Assembly (NCBI RefSeq): GCF_000820705.1
Contig: NZ_CCXI01000141.1
Location: 1 to 64,000 of the forward strand
Length of the DNA: 64,000 bases
Reading direction: 5' to 3'
DNA from: Clostridium polynesiense
GTDB taxonomy: Bacteria; Bacillota; Clostridia; Clostridiales; Clostridiaceae
Position numbers and translations under genes: made by a program. Under the pieces are notes generated by a model. That model was not told where the DNA came from, made no database searches, and worked only from the letters and a program-made list of their open reading frames with translations. Positions 26,064-35,474 of the stretch are shown piece after piece; the stretch's first letter is position 1; every line of letters starts with the position of its first letter.

Positions 26064-26831
26064 CTATACCAGGTGCTTGTTAAACCATTCTATAGCTTCT
26101 TCCACCATTGCAATGGTGACATAGTGGTTTAATCTTGGATATCTTACGAATTTTATATTCTCCGAAGCAGCCTTATAAGTATTCAATATTTCCTTATAAA
26201 AATATTCCTGGCTTTCTATAGAAACCACTGCATCCGCTTCTCCATGAAGCATCAATACCGCTCTGTCCTTGAATTTGTCTTTATTATTTACAGGATCATA
26301 GCTTTTTAGCTCCTCCAGATGTTCTTTTGGCACAGTAAATCCGCTGTTAAGGGAGGTAAGAAATATATTTTCCGCCTTTTCATAAGCAAAGGAACCATTG
26401 ATATTAACTATAGCCTTCACTTCCGGATGTTTTATGAATATACCTGCAGCACTAAAGCCTCCCATGGAATGTCCTATAACTCCGATGTTTTTTTCATCTC
26501 CTCCTAAGCTCCTTACAGCCTCGCAGAGTAGGGTTTCTGATTCTTTTATATTGTTAAAAACTATATTCCAGAAATATTTTGCGGCATTATTGGGATCTTC
26601 ATAATCAATACTTCCTCTTTCTCCATGATATGCAGCATCAGGAATAATTACCATATATCCATATAAAGCTAAGGTTTCTCCCAGCATGGTATGATTCTCC
26701 TTTTTAGAAGACCAGCCGTGATATAAAAGGATAGTTTTAAGCTTTCCTTCAGCTTCTCTTGGCTTTATAACTATACAGGGTATTCCGGAAAGAATAATTT
26801 TTTCAATATTCAAGTATTCATTATTAAGCAA
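26064..26831 (-). CDS. Alpha/beta hydrolase, YitV-like esterase
   Basis: 255 residues, no signal peptide. Nucleophile elbow GHSMGGFSA (Ser), acid in HGEADAVVS (Asp) and base in PRLNHYVT (His). The N-terminal LLYHGWSSKKEN block fits the YitV group of Bacillus. The natural substrate is unknown. The start is TTG at 26831, nine bases after AAGGAGG; no ATG or GTG fits better. It follows the M3 peptidase by 14 bases and is probably co-transcribed. Confidence 0.8.
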   Translation of the reverse strand: MLNNEYLNIEKIILSGIPCIVIKPREAEGKLKTILLYHGWSSKKENHTMLGETLALYGYMVIIPDAAYHGERGSIDYEDPNNAAKYFWNIVFNNIKESETLLCEAVRSLGGDEKNIGVIGHSMGGFSAAGIFIKHPEVKAIVNINGSFAYEKAENIFLTSLNSGFTVPKEHLEELKSYDPVNNKDKFKDRAVLMLHGEADAVVSIESQEYFYKEILNTYKAASENIKFVRYPRLNHYVTIAMVEEAIEWFNKHLV

Positions 26832-26845
26832 TTTCTATGTCCTCC

Positions 26846-28539
26846 TTAAAGCTTAGAATCCTCTACTGAGTCCAGATATTCCTTTATTGGACCCATAACG
26901 CTGTGAATACACCCATCTTTAAAAGGTGAAATTAAATTTGCAAGCTCTACCAGCTCCAGGAAGGATCTGCTTCCTCCTGCCTTGCATAAGGTTAAATAAT
27001 CATTCCATGCAGCGTCTCTGTTTTCCCTGGATTTTTTCCAGAATTGTAAGGAACATATTTGAGCCAGGGTATAATCAATATAGTAAAAAGGAGTTCCAAA
27101 TATATGCCCCTGTTGATACCAGAAGCCTCCTCTTTCTAAATAGTCATTGCCGTCATAATCTCTGTGAGGAAGGTACTTTTTCTCAATTTTTCTCCATTTT
27201 GCCTTTCTTTCTGCAGGGGTCATGTCAGGATTTTCATATACCTCATGTTGGAATTCGTCCACGGTAACCCCGTAAGGAATAAAGGTTAAGGCGCTCATTA
27301 AATGATTAAACTTATATTTTTCAGTATCCTCCTTGAAAAATAAATCCATCCAGGGCCAGGTAAAGAACTCCATGCTCATGGAATGTATTTCACAGGCTTC
27401 GAAGGTTGGGAAGTGATATTCAGGAAGCTCATAATCTCTGCTGCTGTAAACCTGGAAGGCGTGACCAGCTTCATGGGTAAGGACATCTATATCTCCTGAA
27501 GTACCATTAAAGTTTGAAAATATAAAAGGTGATCTATAGTCAGCTATATAAGTACAGTATCCGCCGCCGGCTTTTCCTTTTTTATTCACTAAATCCATAA
27601 GCTCATTGTCTACCATAAAGTTAAAGAATTCTTCAGTTTCCGGTGACAGCTCTGAATACATCTTTGCTCCATTTTCTATTATCCATTCCGGATTACCCTT
27701 TGGAATAGCATTACCGCTGTTAAAGGCCAGAGCTTCATCATAAAAATACAACTTATCAAGCCCAAGTCTCTTTCTCTGTCTTTCTCTTAATGCAGTTGCT
27801 TCCGGAACTATATTTTCTAAAACCTGCTTTCTGAAGCCTTTAACCATTTCCGCATCATAGTCTGCTCTCTTCATCCTAGCATAGGCAAGTTCTACAAAGT
27901 TTTTATATCCAAGCTTCTTGGCTATTTTAGTTCTTACTTTTACAAGCTCATCATAAATTCTATCAAGGTCAGCCTCTTTTTCCTTAAAGAATCCATATTT
28001 TGCTTCCATGGCTTTTTTTCTTACCTCTCTATCCTTTGATTGAAGGAAAGGGTTAATCCGGAAAGGTTTCTTTCTTCACCCATAAAGTCAATCTTAGCTG
28101 AAGCGATAAGCTTTGTATATTCGCTGGAAAGCTTGTTTTCTGCCTGAAGGTCTTCTATAATCTCAGGCTTAAAGGTGTTGATCGTAAGCTCTGCAATGTT
28201 AAAAACCTGCTTTCCCCATCTTTCTTCAAGCTTATCTCTAAACTTAGAATTTACAATGCTTTTATAATACTCTGAAACCATACCCTCATATATAGGCATA
28301 ACCTCATCAAGATAGTTTTGCTCATCTTCATAAAATTTATCTGTAGTATCTATAGTATGTCTTATGCCTATTATTTCCGCCATAGTTTCTATTCCGCTTC
28401 TCAGAGCGTTTATTTCCTCCATAATCTCGCTCTGCTTTTCAAAGGTAGAAGCACTGTTAAAATCCTTTAAAAGCCTGTTAAAGCTTTCTTCCAAGGCTTT
28501 AATGTCCGGTCTTTCATATCCAAGTTCACTGAATTTCAT
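26846..28539 (-). pseudogene. M3-family oligoendopeptidase F-like metallopeptidase, split by a one-base deletion
   Basis: From the ATG at 28539 the frame runs to ...ERNLSGLT, then shifts at the GGG of 28050-28052 and stops at 28021. The other frame continues through DREVRKKAMEAKYGFF to a full M3 catalytic domain with HEAGHAF (HExxH zinc motif) and a downstream EACEIHSMSMEF block (third ligand Glu). Restoring one C gives GLTPFLQSKDREVRKKAM, the usual family sequence. The joined length is 564 residues, normal for this group of cytoplasmic oligopeptidases. Both halves keep intact codon use, so the break is recent or an error in the sequence. Confidence 0.88.
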
Positions 28540-28617
28540 TTTATCGCCTCCTAAATTTATATATACTATAAATTATAGGTCTACTTGATTAATTTTACAA
28601 TTGTGAATTATCAGTTA

Positions 28618-30651
28618 TTAAATGTCACTTGTCAGGTGCCTGGCACCTGATATTTTCAGCATGTTTTTACTTCCCAAGTAGGTAGCCAAAAAGTAAGAAC
28701 CATATATTAATATTATAAAGACAGAAATGCTGATGACGTTAGACAATATATTCATTTCTCCAAACTGCTGAACTACATCGATTATCACTTTAACTCCTAC
28801 TATTGAATGAACAACAGCAAGACTTAGCGGCATCATAAAGTAAATTGCAATCTGAGTAAAAATAGATCTGTTAATCATTTTTTCTTCTACCCCTATCTTT
28901 CTGAGAAGTATATACCTTTCAATATTATCTGCAGCTTCTGACAGCTGTTGAAGGGCAAGCACTGCAGCACTGGTGATTAAAAATACTATACCAATATAAA
29001 TAGATATATATGAAAGCATTATCTTCAAACCTGCGGATTGCTCATAAACCTGAAGCTTAGTAAAATAGTTGAATTTTACTCTACTCTTTTCCATTTCCCG
29101 TATAAACATTTCTTCATATTCATTATTTTTTTCTTTATAATTAACGGCAAGATGCTCGCTTACCGTGTTTAGTCCTGAAACCACTGAGTCCTGTACTACT
29201 ATAGTACCAAAGTTCATCTTCATAGAACTGGTCATAATAGTATTATCCTGAATCTTTTCTTCCTTTGCCTTCAGCACTTTCCCGTTTATCTTTAGCTCTC
29301 CGATGTTTTTTAAAAAATAGTTTAAAGGCTTTTCCATCTCGCTAAAATCAGAATTTATTATAAACTGATTATTCTCAAGAGATACTGAAGATTTGCCCTG
29401 CATTTCAAGAAGCTTATTGTAATGTGAAAGTTTCATTATGCCCACTTCTAAGGTCATAAGCTTTTCAAGAAAATATTGATTTTTTATATCTTCAGTATCT
29501 CCCTTTAATAGTTTTCCATATGTGATACTTTTATCAGTATAATTAGCTGCACTAACATAGTCCTTTGCAATATTTTCAATGTTTATATTTTCTTTCTTAA
29601 AGGCTTCATATATACCTTTTACTGGAGTCCCTTCTCTGCTGATATATTCAACGCTTGCATCATAGGGTGTAACAGCCTCCAAATCACCGGTTAAAACCTC
29701 TGCCATACCCATACCGGTGGAAATAGTTCCTATAGTTATAAGAAGCATTATACAGATTATAGTCATAGATATATATGTGGTATTGATTTTGCTGTTAATC
29801 TGACGAAGAACAAACATATTTAAATTTTTAAGATAGAGCTTTTTATTTGACTGTATAACCTTTAACAAAAAACCTGACAGTGACATAAAGAACAGCAGGG
29901 TTCCCAAGGAGCCTAGCAATATTGACATAGTAAATTCCATATCCACCGTCATCATTTTATTTTTTATGATTAAATAATAAGCAGCACCTAGACAGGCTAT
30001 ACCTATAATAAACAATATAACGGAGATCCAAAGCTTTCTTATTTTAAGTCTTTCATTTTTCCTGTTTGCATTTATAAGATCTATAAGCTTGTATTTTGAT
30101 ATAGCTATAGTGTTAAATATCATAATAAATATAAACATTATTCCAAAGTACATTATGGATTTCCACAAAGCTTCCTGAGAAAATATAAACTCAAAGGTTT
30201 TTAACTTCACCTCAAAAATCTTAGCTGTAATTAAAGCCAATCCTTGAGAAGCAAAAATTCCTAAAGTAAGTCCCACAGCCAGGGACACCAGTCCTATAAA
30301 GAATGTTTCAACCATAAGAATCCGCGATATATGGCTTTTATCCATTCCCAAAGTCATATATATTCCCAGTTCTCTTTTTCTTCTTTTGATTAAAAACCTA
30401 TTGGCATAAATTATTAAAAAGCCAAGTACCACAGATATGAAAACAGAAATATATCCAATGGTTTTAGATAAATTTTTCAGTATCTGCCTTTGAGAAGTAG
30501 ATATCTGAAGCATGGCCTGTTGAGATTCTATAGAGTTAAAAACATAAAATATACAAACACCAAAGGTTAAGGTCACAAAATAAATAGCATAATCTCTTAT
30601 ACTTCTTTTAACGTTTCTTAAGGATAGTTTATAATACATTGCTGTTGTCAC
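28618..30651 (-). CDS. BceB-type ABC transporter permease (antimicrobial peptide resistance)
   Basis: 677 residues, ten predicted membrane helices with a large extracellular domain of about 220 residues between helices 7 and 8 (roughly 310-540), as in BceB. FtsX-like blocks occur in the first and last membrane bundles. It should pair with the upstream ATPase to remove or sense cell-wall-targeting peptides such as bacitracin. Its last ~12 codons (SGARHLTSDI) are encoded by a dispersed repeat, so the natural C-terminus was replaced or extended. Its start overlaps the ATPase gene by 23 bases. Confidence 0.9.
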   Translation of the reverse strand: MTTAMYYKLSLRNVKRSIRDYAIYFVTLTFGVCIFYVFNSIESQQAMLQISTSQRQILKNLSKTIGYISVFISVVLGFLIIYANRFLIKRRKRELGIYMTLGMDKSHISRILMVETFFIGLVSLAVGLTLGIFASQGLALITAKIFEVKLKTFEFIFSQEALWKSIMYFGIMFIFIMIFNTIAISKYKLIDLINANRKNERLKIRKLWISVILFIIGIACLGAAYYLIIKNKMMTVDMEFTMSILLGSLGTLLFFMSLSGFLLKVIQSNKKLYLKNLNMFVLRQINSKINTTYISMTIICIMLLITIGTISTGMGMAEVLTGDLEAVTPYDASVEYISREGTPVKGIYEAFKKENINIENIAKDYVSAANYTDKSITYGKLLKGDTEDIKNQYFLEKLMTLEVGIMKLSHYNKLLEMQGKSSVSLENNQFIINSDFSEMEKPLNYFLKNIGELKINGKVLKAKEEKIQDNTIMTSSMKMNFGTIVVQDSVVSGLNTVSEHLAVNYKEKNNEYEEMFIREMEKSRVKFNYFTKLQVYEQSAGLKIMLSYISIYIGIVFLITSAAVLALQQLSEAADNIERYILLRKIGVEEKMINRSIFTQIAIYFMMPLSLAVVHSIVGVKVIIDVVQQFGEMNILSNVISISVFIILIYGSYFLATYLGSKNMLKISGARHLTSDI
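28622..28649. repeat. Dispersed palindromic repeat, copy 6, inside the permease C-terminus
   Basis: ATGTCACTTGTCAGGTGCCT followed by GGCACCTG. On the reverse strand it is translated as the permease tail. Confidence 0.9.
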
Positions 30652-31396
30652 CTCCTAATAGAGTCACAACTTCGATTATCTTATTAAAAAATTCCTTGCG
30701 GGAATCCTTTCCTTTAATTATCTCATTAAATATTTTCCCATCCTTAATGAAGAGAATTCTCTTGCAGTAACTTGCTGTAAAGGCATCATGAGTTACCATA
30801 AGAATCGTGGCATGGAATTCTTCATTTAACTTTGCAAAGCTTTCTAAAAGCATTCTGGAGGATTTTGAATCCAAGGCTCCCGTTGGCTCATCTGCTAATA
30901 TCAAAGAAGGATTAGTAACTATTGCTCTTGCACTGGCTACCCTCTGTTTTTCTCCTCCTGATATCTCATAAGGATACTTATTTAAAACATTTGTTATTCC
31001 AAGCCTTTCCGCTACAACCTTTATCCTACTGTTTATTTCTCCTGCGGGAACTTTTAGTATAGTCAAAGCTAATGCTATATTTTCAAAGGCAGTTAATGTA
31101 TCTAAAAGGTTAAAATCCTGAAAAATAAACCCAAGCTCCTCCCGTCTGAATCTGGACAGCTTTTTAGAATTCATTTCCGTTATATCCTTTTCACCGATGT
31201 AAATATGCCCTGAGGTTACTGTGTCTATGGTAGAGATGCAGTTCAGCAGGGTGGTCTTTCCGCTTCCTGAAGCTCCCATTATTCCTATATACTCTCCCTT
31301 TTCCACCTGAAAGCTGATATTATCTACTGCTTTAGTAAGGTTTCCTTTATTTCCGTAATATTTTTCTATGTTTTCCACTTTTAAAACTGTACTCAT
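30629..31396 (-). CDS. BceA-type ABC transporter ATPase
   Basis: 255 residues. Walker A GASGSGKTTLL, Q-loop in FIFQDFNLL, signature ISGGEKQRV (a common variant of LSGGQ), Walker B LILADEPTGALD and His-switch VTHDA are all present. The MacB/BceA family layout and its overlap with the permease gene mark it as the energy unit of a Bce module. It is transcribed from its own start region after the kinase-gene terminator, with a candidate operator there. Confidence 0.93.
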   Translation of the reverse strand: MSTVLKVENIEKYYGNKGNLTKAVDNISFQVEKGEYIGIMGASGSGKTTLLNCISTIDTVTSGHIYIGEKDITEMNSKKLSRFRREELGFIFQDFNLLDTLTAFENIALALTILKVPAGEINSRIKVVAERLGITNVLNKYPYEISGGEKQRVASARAIVTNPSLILADEPTGALDSKSSRMLLESFAKLNEEFHATILMVTHDAFTASYCKRILFIKDGKIFNEIIKGKDSRKEFFNKIIEVVTLLGGDNSNVL

Positions 31397-31462
31397 TTTA
31401 ATTCCTCCCTGTGATTAACTATCTATAGTCTAACTTCTTAAAAAATCCACTGCCATAGCTTT

Positions 31463-31490
31463 AAGTTACATGAACCTTACAAATTCGTAA
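31463..31490 (-). promoter_or_regulatory. Candidate response-regulator operator before bceA
   Basis: Two overlapping dyads lie between the kinase terminator and the ATPase gene: AAGTTACATGAACCTT (31463-31478) and TTAC-N6-GTAA (31477-31490). BceR-like regulators bind inverted repeats of TTACA/TGTAA type upstream of their transporter operon. Identification is by position and symmetry only. Confidence 0.4.
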
Positions 31491-31492
31491 TA

Positions 31493-31517
31493 TAAAAAGG
31501 CGTGTTAGTCCACGCCT
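31493..31517 (-). terminator. Terminator after the BceS-like kinase
   Basis: The reverse strand reads AGGCGTG, GACTAA, CACGCCT and TTTTA. The kinase stop codon TAG overlaps the left arm. Confidence 0.82.
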
Positions 31518-32550
31518 ATGCATACATATTGCTTTTGGGAAATACTATTTCCACCATAGTTCCTCGATTTTCTTTGGATTGAAGTTGTATATTAAGACCA
31601 AGCTTATCACAAAGCTTCCTGCATAAGTACAGTCCTAATCCTGTAGATTTGGCAGATCTTCTTCCGTTTTCCCCGGTAAACCCTTTATCGAAGACTTTAT
31701 TTAAATCTTTTTCAGGAATTCCTATTCCATTATCCTCCAGTAATAATGAAATACTGTTATCCTTTTCTAAGGCTCTTATCCTTATTTTTCGTCTTTCTGA
31801 AGGTATTATTCCTTCCTTTTCAGCGATTTTCATATATTTTATAGAATTGCTCAAAAGCTGACCTAGTATAAAATCAATCCACTTAACATCCGTAAACACA
31901 AAAACATCTAAATTTTCTGTTTCAATACTGATTTTTTCTTCTATTAATGTCTTAGAATTCTTCCTTATAACAGCATTAACTATATCCCTCAGACTTGATT
32001 TTTTAATTATATAATCCTTCTCCACTGTATTGCTTCTAGAATAATATAAAACTTGTTCAACAAAGCCTTCTATTTTAACAAGCTCTTCATTTAGACTTGA
32101 AGAAACAGTGCTTTTATTGTTTTCCAGTATAAGCCTGCTGGAGGCTATGGGGGTTTTTATTTCATGCACCCAGGTTTCAATATATTCTCTGTATTCCTGA
32201 GTACTAATTTTATATTTTGCAATTTCATCATTCATGGATTTATTACTTTCCTTAAGACATTCATGCAAAATCCTTCCCTCTAGAAACGCAGGAGGCTCTA
32301 TAACTTCCTGAAGTAGATACTTCTTATCCAGATTCTTCATACTTTTTTCTAAGTTTCTATAAAAGCTATACTTGCTGGTAAACTCAATAATCAAAGCAGA
32401 AGAAAAAGCTGTAAAATACACTGCTGATACAAAGAATATAGTATAAAAATTAAGATTTAAAAGATATAAAAGCATACTTACAAAAATAAGTGCACCTATA
32501 TTTATAAAAATCCCTATAGATTTCTCCTTTAAAAAGTCCCATAAACTCAT
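31516..32550 (-). CDS. BceS-type intramembrane-sensing histidine kinase
   Basis: 344 residues. Two closely spaced N-terminal membrane helices (about 13-30 and 35-55) with almost no outside loop, the hallmark of kinases that sense through their ABC transporter. The phospho-acceptor His129 lies in TWVHEIKTPIASSRL. N, G1 and G2 boxes follow: LLSNSIKYM, LLEDNGIGIPE and STGLGLYLC. It should signal peptide-antibiotic stress detected by the BceAB-like transporter. It overlaps the regulator gene by four bases. Confidence 0.9.
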   Translation of the reverse strand: MSLWDFLKEKSIGIFINIGALIFVSMLLYLLNLNFYTIFFVSAVYFTAFSSALIIEFTSKYSFYRNLEKSMKNLDKKYLLQEVIEPPAFLEGRILHECLKESNKSMNDEIAKYKISTQEYREYIETWVHEIKTPIASSRLILENNKSTVSSSLNEELVKIEGFVEQVLYYSRSNTVEKDYIIKKSSLRDIVNAVIRKNSKTLIEEKISIETENLDVFVFTDVKWIDFILGQLLSNSIKYMKIAEKEGIIPSERRKIRIRALEKDNSISLLLEDNGIGIPEKDLNKVFDKGFTGENGRRSAKSTGLGLYLCRKLCDKLGLNIQLQSKENRGTMVEIVFPKSNMYA

Positions 32551-33212
32551 ACTAAATATCCCTGTCCTCGTTTTGTTATAAGATAATTATAAACTCCTAT
32601 TTCCTCCAATTTCTTTCTAAGTCTGTTAATATTCACCGTTAATGTATTGTCATCTACGAATTCATCAGACTGCCAGAGATCATTCATGATTTCGTCCCTG
32701 GGCAGAATAACTCCGCTATTTTTTATGAGAAGATTAAGTATTCTAAGCTCATTTTTGGTAAGCTCTACCTCTTTACCTTCATAACTTGCTGTACTTTTAG
32801 ACAAATCTAATGTTACACCTTTATGAGTAAGAGTTTTTATAGTATCCATATTATAGGCTCTCTTAAGCAGTGAAGAAATCCTGGCAAGAAGTATTTGAGT
32901 ATTGTAAGGCTTAGTTATAAAGTCATCTGCACCAAGATTCATGCTCATAAGCTCATCCATTTCGCTATCCCTGCTGGTTACCACAATTATAGGTATATGA
33001 GATTTTTTTCGAATCTCCCTGCATACATGATAACCATCAAAAAAAGGCAGATTAATATCAAGTAATACAAGCTGAGCATCGCTCTTCAGCACTTCCTCTA
33101 CAATATTTTCAAATTCTTTAGATTCTATACACTTATATCCATATCTCTTAAGAAGAGTCATCAATTCAGTTTTAATTTTCAAATCGTCTTCCACAACAAA
33201 AATAGTCTGCAT
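32547..33212 (-). CDS. OmpR-family response regulator, BceR type
   Basis: 221 residues. Receiver domain with acidic pair VVEDD, phospho-acceptor Asp52 in LVLLDINLP and Lys in DFITKPYN, then a winged-helix DNA-binding domain (ELTKNELRILNLLIKNSG ... NTLTVNINRLRKKL). ATG at 33212 has GGAGG five bases upstream, better than upstream in-frame starts. It is paired with the kinase and presumably activates the ABC genes. Confidence 0.92.
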   Translation of the reverse strand: MQTIFVVEDDLKIKTELMTLLKRYGYKCIESKEFENIVEEVLKSDAQLVLLDINLPFFDGYHVCREIRKKSHIPIIVVTSRDSEMDELMSMNLGADDFITKPYNTQILLARISSLLKRAYNMDTIKTLTHKGVTLDLSKSTASYEGKEVELTKNELRILNLLIKNSGVILPRDEIMNDLWQSDEFVDDNTLTVNINRLRKKLEEIGVYNYLITKRGQGYLV

Positions 33213-33313
33213 AACTACCTCCATTACCTCTTTATCCAACTTAATATTTACTTTACAAAATCATTATATAATAACCTCTAAACAGAATACAGTCCATATA
33301 AGCTATTACTAAG

Positions 33314-33341
33314 AATGTCACTTGTCAGGTGCCTGGCACCT
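33314..33341. repeat. Dispersed palindromic repeat, copy 7
   Basis: AATGTCACTTGTCAGGTGCC followed by TGGCACCT, with the flank AAGA as in copy 4. It lies upstream of the response regulator gene. Confidence 0.88.
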
Positions 33342-33442
33342 AGTTGTAAATATTCCGTTTACAACAGCGGTTTCACTGATATTATCGGATTACAAATAGT
33401 ATAATATTTTCAATAACACATTAAATAAGGAGGTTTTTCCAT

Positions 33443-33775
33443 ATGAATATAAATGCTATTGGTGCTTTATTTATTCTTTTTGTCATACTTTCTTTATTTG
33501 GAGCTGCAGGTACACTTCTCCTGTTTACGGTTAAAAGCGAAAAAGCATCAGATATTTTAATGATTGTTATGGCTTTATTTGCTATACTTATAGCCTTTTT
33601 ATCCTCCAGCGGCCAGCCTGATAATTATGTTCTGCAAAGGATAATAGCCTGGGGTATAGGACTTTTAAGCCTAGGCGGATTAATCTTTAGATTTATCTTT
33701 AAGAAACCTCAGTTCATTGATAAATTACTTATAGCCTTATCAGTAATAGTAGGATTGTTGTATCTATTTTCTTAA
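33443..33775 (+). CDS. Small four-helix membrane protein, unknown
   Basis: 110 residues with four membrane helices separated by short charged loops (KSEKAS, SSGQPDNY, KKPQF). AAGGAGG lies upstream of the ATG, so it is translated. I do not recognise a family. It is divergent from the Bce module and convergent with asnA. Confidence 0.6.
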   Translation: MNINAIGALFILFVILSLFGAAGTLLLFTVKSEKASDILMIVMALFAILIAFLSSSGQPDNYVLQRIIAWGIGLLSLGGLIFRFIFKKPQFIDKLLIALSVIVGLLYLFS

Positions 33776-33870
33776 AGGTACTGCATAAGCTTTTATGGAA
33801 TTATTATTTATAAAAGCGCTATATCTTTCCCTATATAACTTAATCAAATATGTTATTCTTATAATTGAGT

Positions 33871-34887
33871 TTATAGCAGTACTATCCCCCTTCTTTCGCA
33901 GCTTTCAATTATATCTTCAGGCCATATTCCAGCCTGAACCTCTCCTATATGAGCCTTTCTTAGAAAGAACATGCATATCCTGGATTGCCCTATTCCTCCC
34001 CCTATGGTATAAGGAAGCTTACCCTCAAGAACTGCTTTATGATATTCTAAAGCAGCCCTGTCTTCACAGCCTGAAGCCTTCAGCTGGGATCTAAGGACCT
34101 TCTCATCAACCCTTACTCCCATGGAGGAAACTTCAAAGGCTTTCTTAAGCACAGGATTCCAGAATATTATATCTCCGTTTAAGCTCCAATCATCATAGTC
34201 CGGAGCTCTTCCATCGTGCTTTTCTCCTGAGTCCAGCACTTCTCCTATCTTCATTATGAATACAGCTCCCTGTTCCTCTGCTATTTTGTCCTCTCGCTCC
34301 TTTGAAGTAATAGAAGGATATCTATCTTCTAATTCCTGAGAGGTTATGAAAAATATCTTTCTAGGAAGTATTTCTTCAAACTGGGGATACAATTCAGTGA
34401 CAAGAGCTTCTGTAGACTTAAAAACTTCATATATTCTGTTAACTGTCTTTATTAATATTTCTTCATTTCTCTCTTCTTTATCTATTACCTTTTCCCAATC
34501 CCATTGATCCACATATAAAGAATGAGTATCATCTAAATCTTCATCCCTTCTTATGGCATTCATGTCTGTATAAAGACCTTCCCCTGCTTTAAACTTATAC
34601 CTTCCTAAAGCAATTCTCTTCCATTTTGCAAGGGATTGTACGACCTCAATAGCTCCTTCTTCTATGGATTTAGCATCAAAAGCAACAGGCCTTTCTACTC
34701 CATTTAGGTTATCATTAAGACCTTTTCCGCTTCTTACGAGTATAGGAGCAGATACTCTAATTAAATTTAATTTTTTTGAAAGCTCATCTTCAAAATAGTC
34801 CTTAATCACTTTTATAGCTATTTCCGTCTCAATTAAATTAAGGGTAGGACTATATCCTTCGGTTATTGTCTTCATATGTTTTTCCAC
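33871..34887 (-). CDS. asnA: Aspartate-ammonia ligase (asparagine synthetase A)
   Basis: 338 residues. Class II synthetase-like blocks typical of AsnA: VRSGKGLNDNLNGVERPV, KWKRIALGRY, TDMNAIRRDEDLDDTHSLYVDQWDWE and GGGIGQSRICMFFL. It makes asparagine from aspartate, ammonia and ATP. The start appears to be GTG at 34887, seven bases after GGGAGAG. It sits directly behind an Asn-specific T-box, matching its product. Confidence 0.95.
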   Translation of the reverse strand: MEKHMKTITEGYSPTLNLIETEIAIKVIKDYFEDELSKKLNLIRVSAPILVRSGKGLNDNLNGVERPVAFDAKSIEEGAIEVVQSLAKWKRIALGRYKFKAGEGLYTDMNAIRRDEDLDDTHSLYVDQWDWEKVIDKEERNEEILIKTVNRIYEVFKSTEALVTELYPQFEEILPRKIFFITSQELEDRYPSITSKEREDKIAEEQGAVFIMKIGEVLDSGEKHDGRAPDYDDWSLNGDIIFWNPVLKKAFEVSSMGVRVDEKVLRSQLKASGCEDRAALEYHKAVLEGKLPYTIGGGIGQSRICMFFLRKAHIGEVQAGIWPEDIIESCERRGIVLL

Positions 34888-34928
34888 ATCTCATCTCTCC
34901 CTGCTATGAATTACTATATTTTAAAAAT

Positions 34929-35278
34929 AAAAAAACCCTTCATCCTGTAAGGGACGAAAGGCTGTTTCTTTCCGCGGTACCACCCTGATTAGCATAAAGA
35001 GCTCACTTAACACAGTACGGAAGCTAAGTTCGATACTGGTCAGCTTTTAACAGTGCTGCTCCGTCTGAGTCTACTTTCCTTTAGGATTTCGGTCAGATAC
35101 TTAGAGATGTTCTTCACTTTAAATTCCATTACCGGTCTTTCACCCTCACCGGCTCGCTTAAATTTCCCTTAAAGCTACTCTTCTCTTCATAGTATTTATA
35201 CTGTTTATGGCTTTTAATAATTATTTTCATTCTATAAAACCAGGAATTTTATTTAACATTCGCATAAGTTAATGGTTT
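34929..35278 (-). promoter_or_regulatory. T-box leader of asnA, Asn specifier
   Basis: The T-box AGGGTGGTACCGCGG is at 34972-34986 (reverse strand). The terminator CCTTTCGTCC/GGATGAAGGG with a seven-T tail is at 34929-34965. The specifier loop reads GAAGAACATC, giving the Asn codon AAC at 35109-35111 followed by A. Uncharged tRNA-Asn should permit read-through into asnA. Confidence 0.94.
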
Positions 35279-35284
35279 CCTATC

Positions 35285-35313
35285 ATTATATTTCATCACT
35301 TTAATACAGTCAA
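35285..35313 (-). promoter_or_regulatory. Sigma-A promoter of the asnA leader
   Basis: On the reverse strand TTGACT (35308-35313), 17 bases, TATAAT (35285-35290); the start would be near 35278. Confidence 0.85.
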
Positions 35314-35342
35314 GTGAATCTTTTCTTAAGATTTTATCTATA

Positions 35343-35371
35343 TTGACAAGGGAATTTTATAATATTATAAT
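35343..35371 (+). promoter_or_regulatory. Perfect sigma-A consensus promoter with no gene after it
   Basis: TTGACA (35343-35348), exactly 17 bases, TATAAT (35366-35371). It points away from asnA, toward the end of btuD, which is on the other strand. Confidence 0.75.
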
Positions 35372-35377
35372 TTTGTT

Positions 35378-35467
35378 ACCGATAAACTAAATATAATTAT
35401 TTACTACTGTGTATGCAGTTCAGAACCATGGCTTTAGCAGCAGCTGGTGCCATGGTCTTTTTTTATA
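35378..35467 (+). ncRNA. Candidate ~90-nt small RNA
   Basis: The predicted transcript runs from the consensus promoter to the terminator at 35422-35467. The only open frame inside starts with ATG at 35414 (MQFRTMALAAAG...), has no ribosome site and reads through the terminator stem, so coding is unlikely. Target and function are unknown. It is not antisense to any predicted coding sequence. Confidence 0.45.
35422..35467 (+). terminator. Intrinsic terminator of the candidate small RNA
   Basis: ACCATGGC and GCCATGGT form an 8-bp stem around 16 bases, followed by CTTTTTTT. On the reverse strand the T-tract would be on the wrong side, so it does not serve btuD. Confidence 0.8.
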
Positions 35468-35474
35468 TATATGG

